A stretch of DNA of 10,868 nt, taken from contig JBDKUD010000096.1 in NCBI GenBank assembly GCA_039679805.1, positions 1-10,868 of the forward strand, in the 5' to 3' direction. Position 1 is the stretch's first letter; the number at the start of each line of letters is the position of its first letter. The notes beneath the pieces were generated by a model that saw only the letters and a program-made list of their open reading frames with translations, had not been told where the DNA came from and ran no database searches. Position numbers and translations under genes: made by a program. Positions 1-7,295 of this stretch are shown in pieces. The DNA comes from JBDKUD01 sp039679805. GTDB lineage: Bacteria; Bacillota; Syntrophomonadia; Syntrophomonadales; Syntrophomonadaceae.

Positions 1-233
1 TCATAGGAATATTGGCGGTCGAACCCGAGGAGGCCCAACGGATTCTCAGTCAGTTTATGGAAGCTCTGAAAAGCGAAGGAAAAGATGGCGGTTACAGTGT
101 AACGGTGAGCGTAGGAATTATTGAGATCAACGAAAAACTTAGCCTGGAGCAGATAATAAAAAAAGCTGATGAGGTACTGTACTGCTCCAAAGAAAACGGT
201 CGGGACCGAATCACGGTCTGTAGATCGGAGTGA
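1..233 (+). CDS. Diguanylate cyclase (GGDEF domain), C-terminal fragment
   Basis: This is the 3' end of a gene that enters from the left edge. The frame is open to base 3 and ends at TGA 231-233, so the TTG at position 12 is not a convincing start. About 76 residues are visible. They match the last third of a GGDEF domain: a VTVSVGI beta strand, a spacer, then the closing helix with ADEVLYCSKENGRDRI, the family's conserved A-D-x-x-L-Y-x-x-K-x-x-G-R-[ND] block. GGDEF enzymes condense two GTP into cyclic di-GMP. The catalytic GGDEF loop and any sensor domain lie outside the window, so activity cannot be judged. The fragment is richer in GC than the genes that follow. Terminator-like hairpins lie downstream at 291 and 431, and the next gene is 322 bases away, so this is probably the end of its transcription unit. 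Confidence 0.9.
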   Translation, partial: IGILAVEPEEAQRILSQFMEALKSEGKDGGYSVTVSVGIIEINEKLSLEQIIKKADEVLYCSKENGRDRITVCRSE

Positions 234-290
234 GTATTTCCGATAAGCAAAGTTTATGGTTCACACTATAAATAAGCCGGATTGATGATT

Positions 291-312
291 CGACTGAAGT
301 TAGTCGTTTTTT
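291..312 (+). terminator. Intrinsic terminator after the GGDEF gene
   Basis: A 5-bp stem CGACT (291-295) and AGTCG (302-306) encloses a six-base loop and is followed at once by six T residues (307-312). It lies 58 bases after the GGDEF stop codon, as expected for a rho-independent terminator of that gene. The stem is short, so efficiency may be moderate. Confidence 0.6.
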
Positions 313-430
313 ATTTCTACTAAACGGCAAACTTATGTTCCCACTGCCGGAAAAGTTATGGGTAAAGTACCATTTTAAAAAGTATAAAAATTACAAACTG
401 GGTGTAACAAATTAAGATTCATAAACTCAA
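313..430 (+). other. Intergenic stretch with possible RNA structure between two terminators
   Basis: No gene is supported here. Two local hairpins can be drawn: CGGCA (325-329) with TGCCG (345-349), and ATGGGTAAAGTACCAT (358-373), which folds on itself with a three-base loop and one bulged G. The first hairpin's loop holds CCCA (340-343), which could pair with TGGG (359-362), competing with the second hairpin or forming a pseudoknot. The rest is AT-rich and unstructured by eye. The block ends directly in a second terminator. It could be a small RNA or a leader of the downstream membrane-protein gene, or simply chance pairing. I do not recognise a known riboswitch. Confidence 0.2.
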
Positions 431-459
431 GAGACTATTCAAAAAATAGCTCTTTTTTT
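431..459 (+). terminator. Intrinsic terminator with seven-T tract
   Basis: GAG-a-CTATT (431-439) pairs with AATAGCTC (445-452) as an 8-bp stem with one bulged A and a five-base loop. Seven T residues follow (453-459). This is the stronger of the two terminators in the gap. It ends 96 bases before the next start codon, so it either backs up the first terminator or ends or attenuates a transcript begun between 313 and 430. Confidence 0.65.
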
Positions 460-555
460 CTGCCCTTTTTTAAGTTAATTTTCAGCTTCTATTTAGTGTG
501 ATTTCAGTAGTTCGGCAGATAATAATTTTAGCATTATGGAAGGAGTTTAAAATAA

Positions 556-1473
556 ATGAGAAATATCAATATTACAAAGTTAATACTGGATATCATTATG
601 ACAGCCGTTTTTCTTATTCTGATTGACCCCAAGAATACCGGTATGGCATTTCATGAAATTGCAGGATTAACTATGGGGGCTCTTTTTACATTTCATATTA
701 TCCTGAACTGGACATGGGTTAAAAGCATTACCAAAAATCTTTTAAATCCCAAACTAAAGACCAAAACTAAAGCTTTTTATATAATAAATGCCGTGTCATT
801 TATTAGCGTTATGACCATAATAGTCACCGGAATTGAGATTTCTCAGGTGTTATTCGTCTCAGAAGCGGCGGGCTTTAGCGAAGGTTTCTATAACTTGCAT
901 AAGTGGGTTTCGTATTTCTGTCTGGGACTTTTCGCAGTTCATATTGCGCTGCACTGGCGTTTTATTATAGAGACTATGCGTAATTCATTTGCTGCATTAA
1001 AAGCCCCCGCTTTAGGTAAAGCGGTAATGAGCATGGGGGCCATAGTACTGATGGCAGGCCTATTGTATTCTCAAATAGCTTCCAGTGCCACCGACTACGA
1101 AGATCAATCCAGGACCGGAAGGGAGTCTTATGACTACCGCAGGGAAGCTTACCAGTCTGAAACCAATGAAGATCAAGATAACACCAATACAACCGAAAGT
1201 GGTGTAAATTATGATTACTCACCTGATGCCAATAATAATATTTCAGCTGACAGAGAGTCCAATGACCAGGCAGATCAAAATAATACCATATTGCCCGATA
1301 CAGATAATATTGGGAATTCGGTTACTCTAACCGATTATCTGGGAAAAATGTTCTGCAATGGCTGTCATAAGCACTGTTCACTATTAAACTTACAATGTAA
1401 TAGAGGTTTTCAGCAGTTGGAAGACGCTAAATATCAGTATCAACAGCAATATGAAGACATAAGCGTAAACTAA
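556..1473 (+). CDS. DUF4405-type haem-binding membrane protein with cysteine-cluster tail
   Basis: The 305-residue product is an integral membrane protein of the DUF4405 group, small relatives of cytochrome b proteins. ATG 556 is preceded by GGAAGGAG (538-545), ten bases away. Predicted membrane helices are about 8-25, 33-52, 76-98, 113-134 and 157-172. Histidines H33, H47, H115 and H129 (also H133) sit in or at helices 2 and 4 and are candidate bis-histidine haem b ligands. Positive-inside loops (53-72, 135-149) place the C-terminus outside the cytoplasm. Residues about 178-262 are a low-complexity, acidic, Asn/Gln/Ser-rich linker. A compact block then follows with C267-x2-C270-H271-x2-H273-C274-x6-C281, so C267-H271 reads as a CXXCH haem c attachment motif; a metal site is the alternative. 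The tail is Gln/Tyr-rich. A role in membrane electron transfer is inference; partners are not visible nearby. Confidence 0.85.
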   Translation: MRNINITKLILDIIMTAVFLILIDPKNTGMAFHEIAGLTMGALFTFHIILNWTWVKSITKNLLNPKLKTKTKAFYIINAVSFISVMTIIVTGIEISQVLFVSEAAGFSEGFYNLHKWVSYFCLGLFAVHIALHWRFIIETMRNSFAALKAPALGKAVMSMGAIVLMAGLLYSQIASSATDYEDQSRTGRESYDYRREAYQSETNEDQDNTNTTESGVNYDYSPDANNNISADRESNDQADQNNTILPDTDNIGNSVTLTDYLGKMFCNGCHKHCSLLNLQCNRGFQQLEDAKYQYQQQYEDISVN

Positions 1474-1495
1474 TCTAAATTTAAAGCCTTTTGTA

Positions 1496-1524
1496 TTGAG
1501 CTAAGTACGCCTTATATTTATACT
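1496..1524 (+). promoter_or_regulatory. Candidate sigma-A promoter for the AraC-type regulator
   Basis: TTGAGC (1496-1501) and TATACT (1519-1524) are separated by 17 bases, matching the housekeeping -35/-10 pattern at 4 of 6 and 5 of 6 positions. Transcription would begin near 1531, leaving a leader of about 100 bases before the preferred start codon at 1635. It lies just after the end of the DUF4405 gene, which suggests the regulator is transcribed independently of it. The call is by eye in AT-rich DNA. Confidence 0.4.
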
Positions 1525-1622
1525 GAAAATATGAGATTTGGCAAACAGGTTGAATGTACCGATATTAATGCATTTATCAGTATTAAATGAACTTGAACCC
1601 AATTGACCAAAAGTCTGTGTTT

Positions 1623-1627
1623 AGGAG
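1623..1627 (+). promoter_or_regulatory. Ribosome binding site that decides the AraC-type start
   Basis: AGGAG lies seven bases before ATG 1635. The upstream in-frame ATG at 1587 has no recognisable Shine-Dalgarno sequence. This favours the internal start and a 254-residue protein. Confidence 0.7.
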
Positions 1628-1634
1628 TTTGAAA

Positions 1635-2399
1635 ATGATAAAAAATATTAAGTTCAAACGACCATCAATAAAGGGTGTTGAAATTAAACGATGTTCATAC
1701 TCAGAACAATCTTACAAAGAGCATTTGCATGAAGAGCTATCAATTGGTTATATCGAAAAAGGCTCTACGGTAGTTGATTTCAATAGTAAAAATTATTTAT
1801 TTACTGAAGGTGATGGTATTATTATTCCACCATATGTAAGTCATATTTGTCGGCCAACTGATGTTGACTACTGGCAATTTGTGATGATGTATATCGATAT
1901 TTCATATTATCAAGGTGAAATTAATGTACCAAGAAAGCTAACAGATATTGAGTTAACTAAATGCAAGGATTTTTTTGGACTCTTAACCGGAAAATATGCT
2001 GATTTTGAAGTGGAAAATACACTAATAGATTTATTAATAACCTGTACACTTATAAATAAAAAAAGCAATGGACCCAGGCCAGATAAAGTCCTTGAAAATA
2101 TATACAACTATATAAAGTTTAATTACTTAGAAAATATCACACTTGAAAACCTGGAAACAATCTTTAATATAAATAAATTTACTATTATTAGGGGTTTTAA
2201 GTCCATATATAATACAACACCAAGCTCTTTTCAGCTTCAGCTTAAAGTTGCCTATAGTAAGGGTCTGCTGGCAAGAGGAATGAATATATTAGATGTATGT
2301 AATGAAGCAGGCTTTTATGACCAAGCACATTTTACGCGGGAATTTAAAAAAGCTAATGGGAAAACGCCCTTACAATATCAAAAAGACATCTTGAGTTAA
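1635..2399 (+). CDS. AraC-family transcriptional regulator
   Basis: This is a 254-residue regulator when read from ATG 1635, chosen for its well-spaced AGGAG; the longer reading from 1587 adds 16 residues with no family similarity. Residues about 15-100 form the cupin-like AraC sensor domain, with the typical H30-x-H32-E33 segment followed by SIGYIEKGS and, later, an EGDGIIIPPYVSH strand-turn. Residues about 155-254 are the double helix-turn-helix DNA-binding domain; the second helix-turn-helix and signature are clear in GFYDQAHFTREFKKANGKTP (226-245). The HxHEExxIG form of the cupin is common in AraC regulators sited next to small-metabolite exporters, and an EamA permease follows 82 bases downstream on the same strand. 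The likely role, by inference, is ligand-dependent activation of that permease. The ligand is unknown. Confidence 0.88.
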   Translation: MIKNIKFKRPSIKGVEIKRCSYSEQSYKEHLHEELSIGYIEKGSTVVDFNSKNYLFTEGDGIIIPPYVSHICRPTDVDYWQFVMMYIDISYYQGEINVPRKLTDIELTKCKDFFGLLTGKYADFEVENTLIDLLITCTLINKKSNGPRPDKVLENIYNYIKFNYLENITLENLETIFNINKFTIIRGFKSIYNTTPSSFQLQLKVAYSKGLLARGMNILDVCNEAGFYDQAHFTREFKKANGKTPLQYQKDILS

Positions 2400-2481
2400 A
2401 TCAAATTCAATTTATAGTCAATATCATACAATACTTCTTTTAAGATAATTATTATGCTTTATCTAAAAAGGAGAATCTTAA

Positions 2482-3351
2482 ATGAATCAATTAAAGTTGT
2501 CTTTTGTTATGTTGTTATGGGGAAGTATTGGTGTTTTTACTAGATATATTGATGTTTCACCAATTCTACTAGCATTTTTAAGAGCGCTAATTGCCATTCC
2601 AGCGTTATATATTTTTCATAGGATTAACAAAAACCGAAGTACGATTAATATTAAAAAGTTAATTCCTTTTATTATAAGTGGGTTTATTCTGGGATTAGCG
2701 TGGGTTTGCTTATTTTCAGCATTTAAAAATACAAGCATTTCTATTGCTCTATTGGTTTATAATATGTGCCCGGTTTATGTTTTGATTTTTGCTCCGATAA
2801 TTCTAAAAGAACAACTTAGTAAGATGCAGGTAATGACAGTTATAGGGGCTTTCCTAGGTCTTTTAATTATAGTAAGCAGTGCAATTAATGCTAAAGATTT
2901 TAATCTAATTGGCTTGGGCTTTGGTATAGCATCGGGGCTGCTATATGCTTCTCTGGTATTAATAAATCGTATGGTGAAAACTGAATTTGATTCCTCAACT
3001 ATTACACTGATACAAATGGTCTCAGCCGCAATAGTATTATTGCCATTTGTCATTTTACAAGGTCAGTTAATGTATATTAATAAATTGGATTCATTGAGTA
3101 TTCTATTGATTTTAATTCTGGGCTTTGTACATACTGGAGTGGCGTATCGTTTATATTTTTCTACGTATAAAAAACTATCGGCTGTTACAATTGTTTCCTA
3201 TAGTTATCTTGAACCAGTATTTGGAATTATCCTCAGTGTTGTTATGCTGGGAGAGCTGATATCAATGAATCAAATAATTGGTGGTGTTTTAATTCTTGGT
3301 TCTACTTATTTTGAGAATATGTTAGGAAAAATTAATGGTATCCACAACTAA
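2482..3351 (+). CDS. EamA/DMT-superfamily transporter
   Basis: The 289-residue product is a ten-helix permease of the drug/metabolite transporter superfamily. ATG 2482 has AAGGAG (2468-2473) eight bases upstream. Two EamA repeats are visible, about 3-130 and 145-283. The first opens with SFVMLLWGSIGVFTRY, and its end carries the characteristic P-x-x-I-L-K-E-Q-L segment near 105-113. The second ends with YLEPVFGIILSVVMLGEL and a last helix GGVLILGSTYF. Such proteins usually export amino acids, purines, drugs or other small metabolites across the cytoplasmic membrane; the substrate cannot be read from the sequence. It follows the AraC-type gene on the same strand with an 82-base AT-rich gap. 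A weak promoter (TTGAGT 2391, TATAGT 2413) may allow separate expression under the regulator. The length is normal for the family. Confidence 0.9.
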   Translation: MNQLKLSFVMLLWGSIGVFTRYIDVSPILLAFLRALIAIPALYIFHRINKNRSTINIKKLIPFIISGFILGLAWVCLFSAFKNTSISIALLVYNMCPVYVLIFAPIILKEQLSKMQVMTVIGAFLGLLIIVSSAINAKDFNLIGLGFGIASGLLYASLVLINRMVKTEFDSSTITLIQMVSAAIVLLPFVILQGQLMYINKLDSLSILLILILGFVHTGVAYRLYFSTYKKLSAVTIVSYSYLEPVFGIILSVVMLGELISMNQIIGGVLILGSTYFENMLGKINGIHN

Positions 3352-3498
3352 ATTACCATGATTACTGGCAAGGGTATGGTTCCTTAAAGTACTGCCAGCT
3401 AAAATTCCGAAATCCGCCTCGACAGTTCCATAACCGACGCTTTTGACGCATCCATCGACAAATGAACCGATTGTCACCATTTTGACCTGTTCATCCCT

Positions 3499-3753
3499 AT
3501 GATCCACCATGATGATTACTTCCGCCAATGGCTCTTTACGCCGTTTCTTTGAATGTCTTTCCTTAAATGCCCAAATTCTCCGAAAAGTCAATGACCCCAG
3601 ACAATCATCCATGGTTTTTATAGCTATCAAATATCTGGAAATAGTTGCTGAAGCTATTTTAAATGTATTCTGTATTTTAAAATTGGCTGCATTAGATAAA
3701 GTCAAACATTTGGTATAATTGATCAAGATGACATTAATTCCTGGGTGATTTAA
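3499..3753 (+). pseudogene. Possible frameshifted transposase remnant
   Basis: Between the permease and pyc lies a stretch of about 45% GC (roughly 3360-3620) that is richer than both neighbours and has no intact gene. Three pieces in two frames read like the N-terminus of a DDE-type transposase: an ATG at 3499 giving MIHHDDYFRQWLF, then, shifted, RRFFECLSLNAQILRKVNDPRQSS plus a hydrophobic helix IKYLEIVAEAIL (about 3539-3715), then back in the first frame DQDDINSWVI ending at TAA 3751. The DPRQxS motif followed by I-x-Y-L and a hydrophobic helix is typical of several transposase N-terminal regions. A shift out of frame and back again fits decay. The family is not identified and no terminal inverted repeats were found with confidence. 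A 69-codon reading frame (3509-3718) could instead be a small unknown gene, but it has no ribosome site. Confidence 0.3.
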
Positions 3754-3764
3754 ATGTTAATTTC

Positions 3765-3779
3765 TTATGAGAATCATAA
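3765..3779. promoter_or_regulatory. PerR-box-like palindrome upstream of pyc
   Basis: TTATGAGAATCATAA is a perfect 6-3-6 inverted repeat. Aligned to the PerR box TTATAATNATTATAA it agrees at 11 of 14 specified bases; agreement with the Fur box is poorer (9 of 14). It is centred about 78 bases before the pyc GTG in an AT-rich leader where a promoter would be expected. It is a candidate operator for a Fur-family or other dimeric repressor. AT-rich DNA makes such matches less rare, and no regulator gene for it is in the window. Confidence 0.35.
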
Positions 3780-3836
3780 TTATAAGCAATTAATAAATTA
3801 TAAATAATAAAAATATCTATTGAGATTCTTACTCTT

Positions 3837-3843
3837 GAGGAGG
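3837..3843 (+). promoter_or_regulatory. Ribosome binding site selecting the GTG start of pyc
   Basis: GAGGAGG lies six bases before GTG 3850. An ATG at 3848 overlaps this GTG by one base but is out of frame and is followed at once by TGA (ATGTGA). The GTG therefore gives the protein, with the usual KKVLIANRGEIA beginning. Confidence 0.85.
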
Positions 3844-3849
3844 ACTAAT

Positions 3850-6800
3850 GTGAAAAGTTTTAAAAAAGTGTTAATTGCCAATAGAGGAGAAATTGCAATC
3901 CGTGTCATTAGGGCATGCCATGAATTAGGGATAAGGACTGTTTCCATTTATTCAAAAGAAGATAAATTAGCATTATTTAGAAGCAAGTCGGATGAGTCAT
4001 ATTTAATTGGTATTAATAAAGGCCCGGTTGAAGCCTATTTAAGCATAGAAGAAATAATCAGCCTGGCAATCAAAAAGGGTGTAGATGCGATTCATCCTGG
4101 TTATGGATTTTTATCCGAAAATCCTGAATTTGCTAAGAAATGCATTGAATCGGGTATTGAATTTATTGGTCCCACCTCAGAAATGATGGATAAATTAGGT
4201 GATAAGATTAAGTCCAAACTTATTGCCCAGAGCATTGATGTACCTACTATTCCAGGAATTGAGAAGCCTATTAAATCGGATAAAGAAGCCATTAAGTTTG
4301 CCAAAAAGTGCGGTTACCCGATTATGCTTAAAGCGTCTGCCGGTGGCGGCGGCCGAGGCATGAGAATTGTCAAAAGCGAAGCTGATTTGTTACAAGAATT
4401 TCATAGTGCTAAAAATGAAGCCAAAAAAGCATTTGGAATTGATGATATTTTTATTGAGAAATATCTGGAACATCCTAAGCACATTGAGGTTCAAGTCCTG
4501 GGGGACAATTATGGAAATATTGTTCATTTGTATGATAGAGATTGCTCTATTCAACGACGTCATCAAAAAGTAATTGAATTTACACCGGCATTGGCAATTT
4601 CGGAAGAACAAAGACAGGCTATTTGCTCTGATGCTATCAAAATTGCTAAATCAGTAAATTATAGAAGTGCAGGAACAGTTGAATTCTTACTGGATAGTAA
4701 AGGAAATCATTACTTTATAGAAATGAACCCCCGAATTCAAGTTGAACATACGGTAACGGAAATGGTTACCGGCATTGACATTGTACAGAGTCAAATTCTG
4801 ATTGCTGAAGGTTATAAATTAAATTCCAAGAAAATAGGTATCCCCGGACAGGATACCATTAATTTAAGAGGATACGCCATACAATGTAGAGTTACAACTG
4901 AAGATCCGACCAATAGTTTCGCACCTGATACCGGGAAGATTGATGTATATCGGACAGGGTCAGGTTTTGGTATAAGACTTGATGGCGGCAATGGATATAC
5001 TGGTGCAATAATTAGTCCCTACTATGATAGCTTACTTGTTAAAATAACTTCTTGGTCCAGAAGCTTCGAGGATACAATAAATAAATCGAAACGTGCCATC
5101 CGGGAAACTGTTATTGGCGGGGTTAAGACTAATGAAGCATTTTTGCTCAATGTTCTTTCCCATCCTAAATTTATCAAGGGTCAATGTGATACTGGCTTTA
5201 TAGATTCCACCCCCGAGCTTTTTGATATAACACCCAAAGAAGACCATGAAGCCAATATATTAAAATTTATTGGTGAAAAAGTTGTTAATGAAAGTAAGGG
5301 CATCAGGAAGGATTATGATGTACCCAGAATTCCAAAGATTCGAAATACTAATAAACTATCTGGCACCAAACAGATTTTGGATAGTAAGGGGCCGGAAGGT
5401 GTTGTTGAATGGATAAAATCTCAAAATAGACTATTAATGACTGATACTACCATGCGGGATGCTCATCAGTCATTAATGGCAACCAGAGTTAGAACTGTTG
5501 ATATGTTAAGGATTGCAGAAGCGACTGCACATATTGGCAAGGATTTATTTTCTTTGGAGATGTGGGGCGGTGCTACATTTGATGTGGCTTACCGGTTCTT
5601 GAAAGAATGTCCCTGGGAAAGACTGACCGAACTTCGTCAGAAGGTTCCTAATATAATGTTTCAAATGTTAATCAGGGGAGCTAATGCTGTTGGGTATACA
5701 AATTATCCTGATAATGTGATCAGAGAATTTATCAGAGAATCTGCCAATGCAGGTATTGATATATTTAGAATATTTGATTCCTTAAATTGGCTCAAAGGAA
5801 TGGAAGTTTCTATTGATGAAACTATAAAGAGGGGGAAAATAGCCGAGGCATGTATTTGCTATACGGGTGATATTTTAGATGATTGCAAAGACAAATATTC
5901 ACTGAACTATTATATCAAGACCGCTAAAGAAATTGAAAAAATGGGTGCTCATATTCTTGGAATCAAGGATATGTCAGGGCTTTTGAAACCATATGCGGCA
6001 GAAAAATTAATTAAAGAATTAAAAAATGAAATATCAATACCAATTCATCTGCATACCCATGATACCAGCGGTAACGGAGTTGCAACTGTACTTATGGCGG
6101 CCGAAGCCGGAGTGGATATAGTTGACGTAGCATTTAACAGTATGTCTGGTCTAACCAGTCAGCCGGCTCTGAATTCGGTGGTCGCAGCATTGGAAAACAC
6201 TAATCGGGCCACCGGTATTAATATGGATGATATTCAGGAAATTGCCGACTATTGGAGTGATATACGACCAATCTACGGCCAATTCGAGTCAGGCCTTAAA
6301 TCAGGTACAGCTGATGTTTATAAATATGAAATTCCTGGGGGTCAGTATTCAAATTTAAAACCGCAAGTGGATAGTTTCGGACTGGGGCATAAATTTAAAG
6401 AAGTTAAGGAAATGTATAAGGCAGTTAATGAAATGCTCGGAGACATAGTAAAAGTTACCCCTTCCTCAAAATTAGTTGGAGATCTGGCTATATTTATGGT
6501 CAAGAATGATTTAACTCCAGACAATATAGTGGAAAAGGGTAAAGATCTGGCCTTCCCTGATTCTGCTATAGCCTACTTTGAAGGTATGATGGGCCAACCG
6601 GTAGGTGGATTCCCGAAAGAATTGCAAGAAGTAGTGCTGAAGGGGAAAACCCCCATTACTTGTCGGCCGGGGGAATTATTGGAACCAGTCGATTTCGAAT
6701 ACATTCGTAAACTTCTGGAAGATAAATATGGTATTAAAGCGTCAATGAAGGAAGTTTTAAGTTATGCACTGTATCCCAAAGTCTTTGAAGAATATTTAGC

Positions 6801-7278
6801 ATTCAAAAGTGCATATGGGGATTTAAGCAGAATGAATAGCCCGGTATTTTTCGATGGAATAAGCGAAGGGGAAGTCTGCGAAGTTGAAGTAGACGAAGGT
6901 AAAATATTCATCGTCAAACTTGTCGCCATTGGAAAAATTGATAAAGAGGGCTTCAGAAAAGTAGATTTTGAGGTTAATGGAAATCAAAGAGAAATCACTT
7001 TATTAGACAAGTCCTATAAAAAGGGAGAAGTAATGGCATCGACGTTAATGGCCGACCCAGAAAATAAAAGTGAGATCGGTGCCAGTATTCCAGGAACAGT
7101 TACTAAAATACTTGTCAAAAATGGAGACCAAGTAAAGGCCGGGCAAAGCCTGGTTGTAATTGAAGCTATGAAGATGGAATCTCAGATCGTAGCTCCAATA
7201 AGCGGCAAAGTTATAAGCGTAACCATAAAAGAAGACCAGCAAGTCAAAAACGGGGAGTTATTAATGAAGATAGAATAG
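3850..7278 (+). CDS. pyc: Pyruvate carboxylase
   Basis: This 1142-residue biotin enzyme makes oxaloacetate from pyruvate, bicarbonate and ATP in the cytoplasm, feeding the TCA branch, gluconeogenesis and amino acid synthesis. Numbering is from GTG 3850. The biotin carboxylase domain (about 3-450) begins KKVLIANRGEIA and carries the ATP-grasp glycine loop K161-ASAGGGGRGM171 and the catalytic EMNPRIQVEH (291-300). The carboxyltransferase (about 525-800) has TDTTMRDAHQS (531-541), the expected carbamylated lysine K706 in GIKDMSG, and the metal ligands H735 and H737 in HLHTHD. The PYC/OADA conserved region follows (about 820-1010). The biotinyl domain (about 1075-1142) has EAMKMES with K1108 as the biotin site. 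Single-chain order and length match bacterial pyruvate carboxylase, not split oxaloacetate decarboxylase or PycA/PycB. All key residues are present. It stands alone, convergent with the two-component genes. Confidence 0.97.
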   Translation: MKSFKKVLIANRGEIAIRVIRACHELGIRTVSIYSKEDKLALFRSKSDESYLIGINKGPVEAYLSIEEIISLAIKKGVDAIHPGYGFLSENPEFAKKCIESGIEFIGPTSEMMDKLGDKIKSKLIAQSIDVPTIPGIEKPIKSDKEAIKFAKKCGYPIMLKASAGGGGRGMRIVKSEADLLQEFHSAKNEAKKAFGIDDIFIEKYLEHPKHIEVQVLGDNYGNIVHLYDRDCSIQRRHQKVIEFTPALAISEEQRQAICSDAIKIAKSVNYRSAGTVEFLLDSKGNHYFIEMNPRIQVEHTVTEMVTGIDIVQSQILIAEGYKLNSKKIGIPGQDTINLRGYAIQCRVTTEDPTNSFAPDTGKIDVYRTGSGFGIRLDGGNGYTGAIISPYYDSLLVKITSWSRSFEDTINKSKRAIRETVIGGVKTNEAFLLNVLSHPKFIKGQCDTGFIDSTPELFDITPKEDHEANILKFIGEKVVNESKGIRKDYDVPRIPKIRNTNKLSGTKQILDSKGPEGVVEWIKSQNRLLMTDTTMRDAHQSLMATRVRTVDMLRIAEATAHIGKDLFSLEMWGGATFDVAYRFLKECPWERLTELRQKVPNIMFQMLIRGANAVGYTNYPDNVIREFIRESANAGIDIFRIFDSLNWLKGMEVSIDETIKRGKIAEACICYTGDILDDCKDKYSLNYYIKTAKEIEKMGAHILGIKDMSGLLKPYAAEKLIKELKNEISIPIHLHTHDTSGNGVATVLMAAEAGVDIVDVAFNSMSGLTSQPALNSVVAALENTNRATGINMDDIQEIADYWSDIRPIYGQFESGLKSGTADVYKYEIPGGQYSNLKPQVDSFGLGHKFKEVKEMYKAVNEMLGDIVKVTPSSKLVGDLAIFMVKNDLTPDNIVEKGKDLAFPDSAIAYFEGMMGQPVGGFPKELQEVVLKGKTPITCRPGELLEPVDFEYIRKLLEDKYGIKASMKEVLSYALYPKVFEEYLAFKSAYGDLSRMNSPVFFDGISEGEVCEVEVDEGKIFIVKLVAIGKIDKEGFRKVDFEVNGNQREITLLDKSYKKGEVMASTLMADPENKSEIGASIPGTVTKILVKNGDQVKAGQSLVVIEAMKMESQIVAPISGKVISVTIKEDQQVKNGELLMKIE

Positions 7279-7295
7279 TGCTAATTATTTAGCAC
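7278..7295. terminator. Hairpin shared by the convergent pyc and CheY-like gene ends
   Basis: GTGCTAATTATTTAGCAC is a perfect inverted repeat with 7-bp arms and a four-base loop. It starts on the last base of the pyc stop codon and covers the last four sense codons and part of the stop of the opposing gene. Its position suggests a bidirectional transcription end. Neither side has a good T tract (GGCATT on the plus strand, ACTATTCTTC on the minus strand), so it may work weakly, protect 3' ends, or depend on polymerase collision. Confidence 0.45.

Noticed and set aside
320..375. Cyclic di-GMP (GEMM) riboswitch suggested by GGCAAAC and GGGTAAAGTACC near a GGDEF gene
   Set aside because: The spacing, the tetraloop stem and the second conserved half of the aptamer are missing; the short matches look accidental.
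974..1222. 82-codon minus-strand open frame within the DUF4405 gene
   Set aside because: It lies antisense to a well-supported gene, has no recognisable domain and reflects the opposite strand of its coding sequence.
3322..3726. 134-codon open frame on the minus strand overlapping the permease 3' end
   Set aside because: It runs into the end of the permease gene, has no family resemblance I can name, and covers the same interval as the more plausible plus-strand transposase remnant. Its openness is likely due to local base composition.
3820..3849. Upstream TTG start for pyruvate carboxylase adding ten residues
   Set aside because: The added residues would overlap the strong GAGGAGG ribosome site, and GTG 3850 gives the normal family N-terminus.
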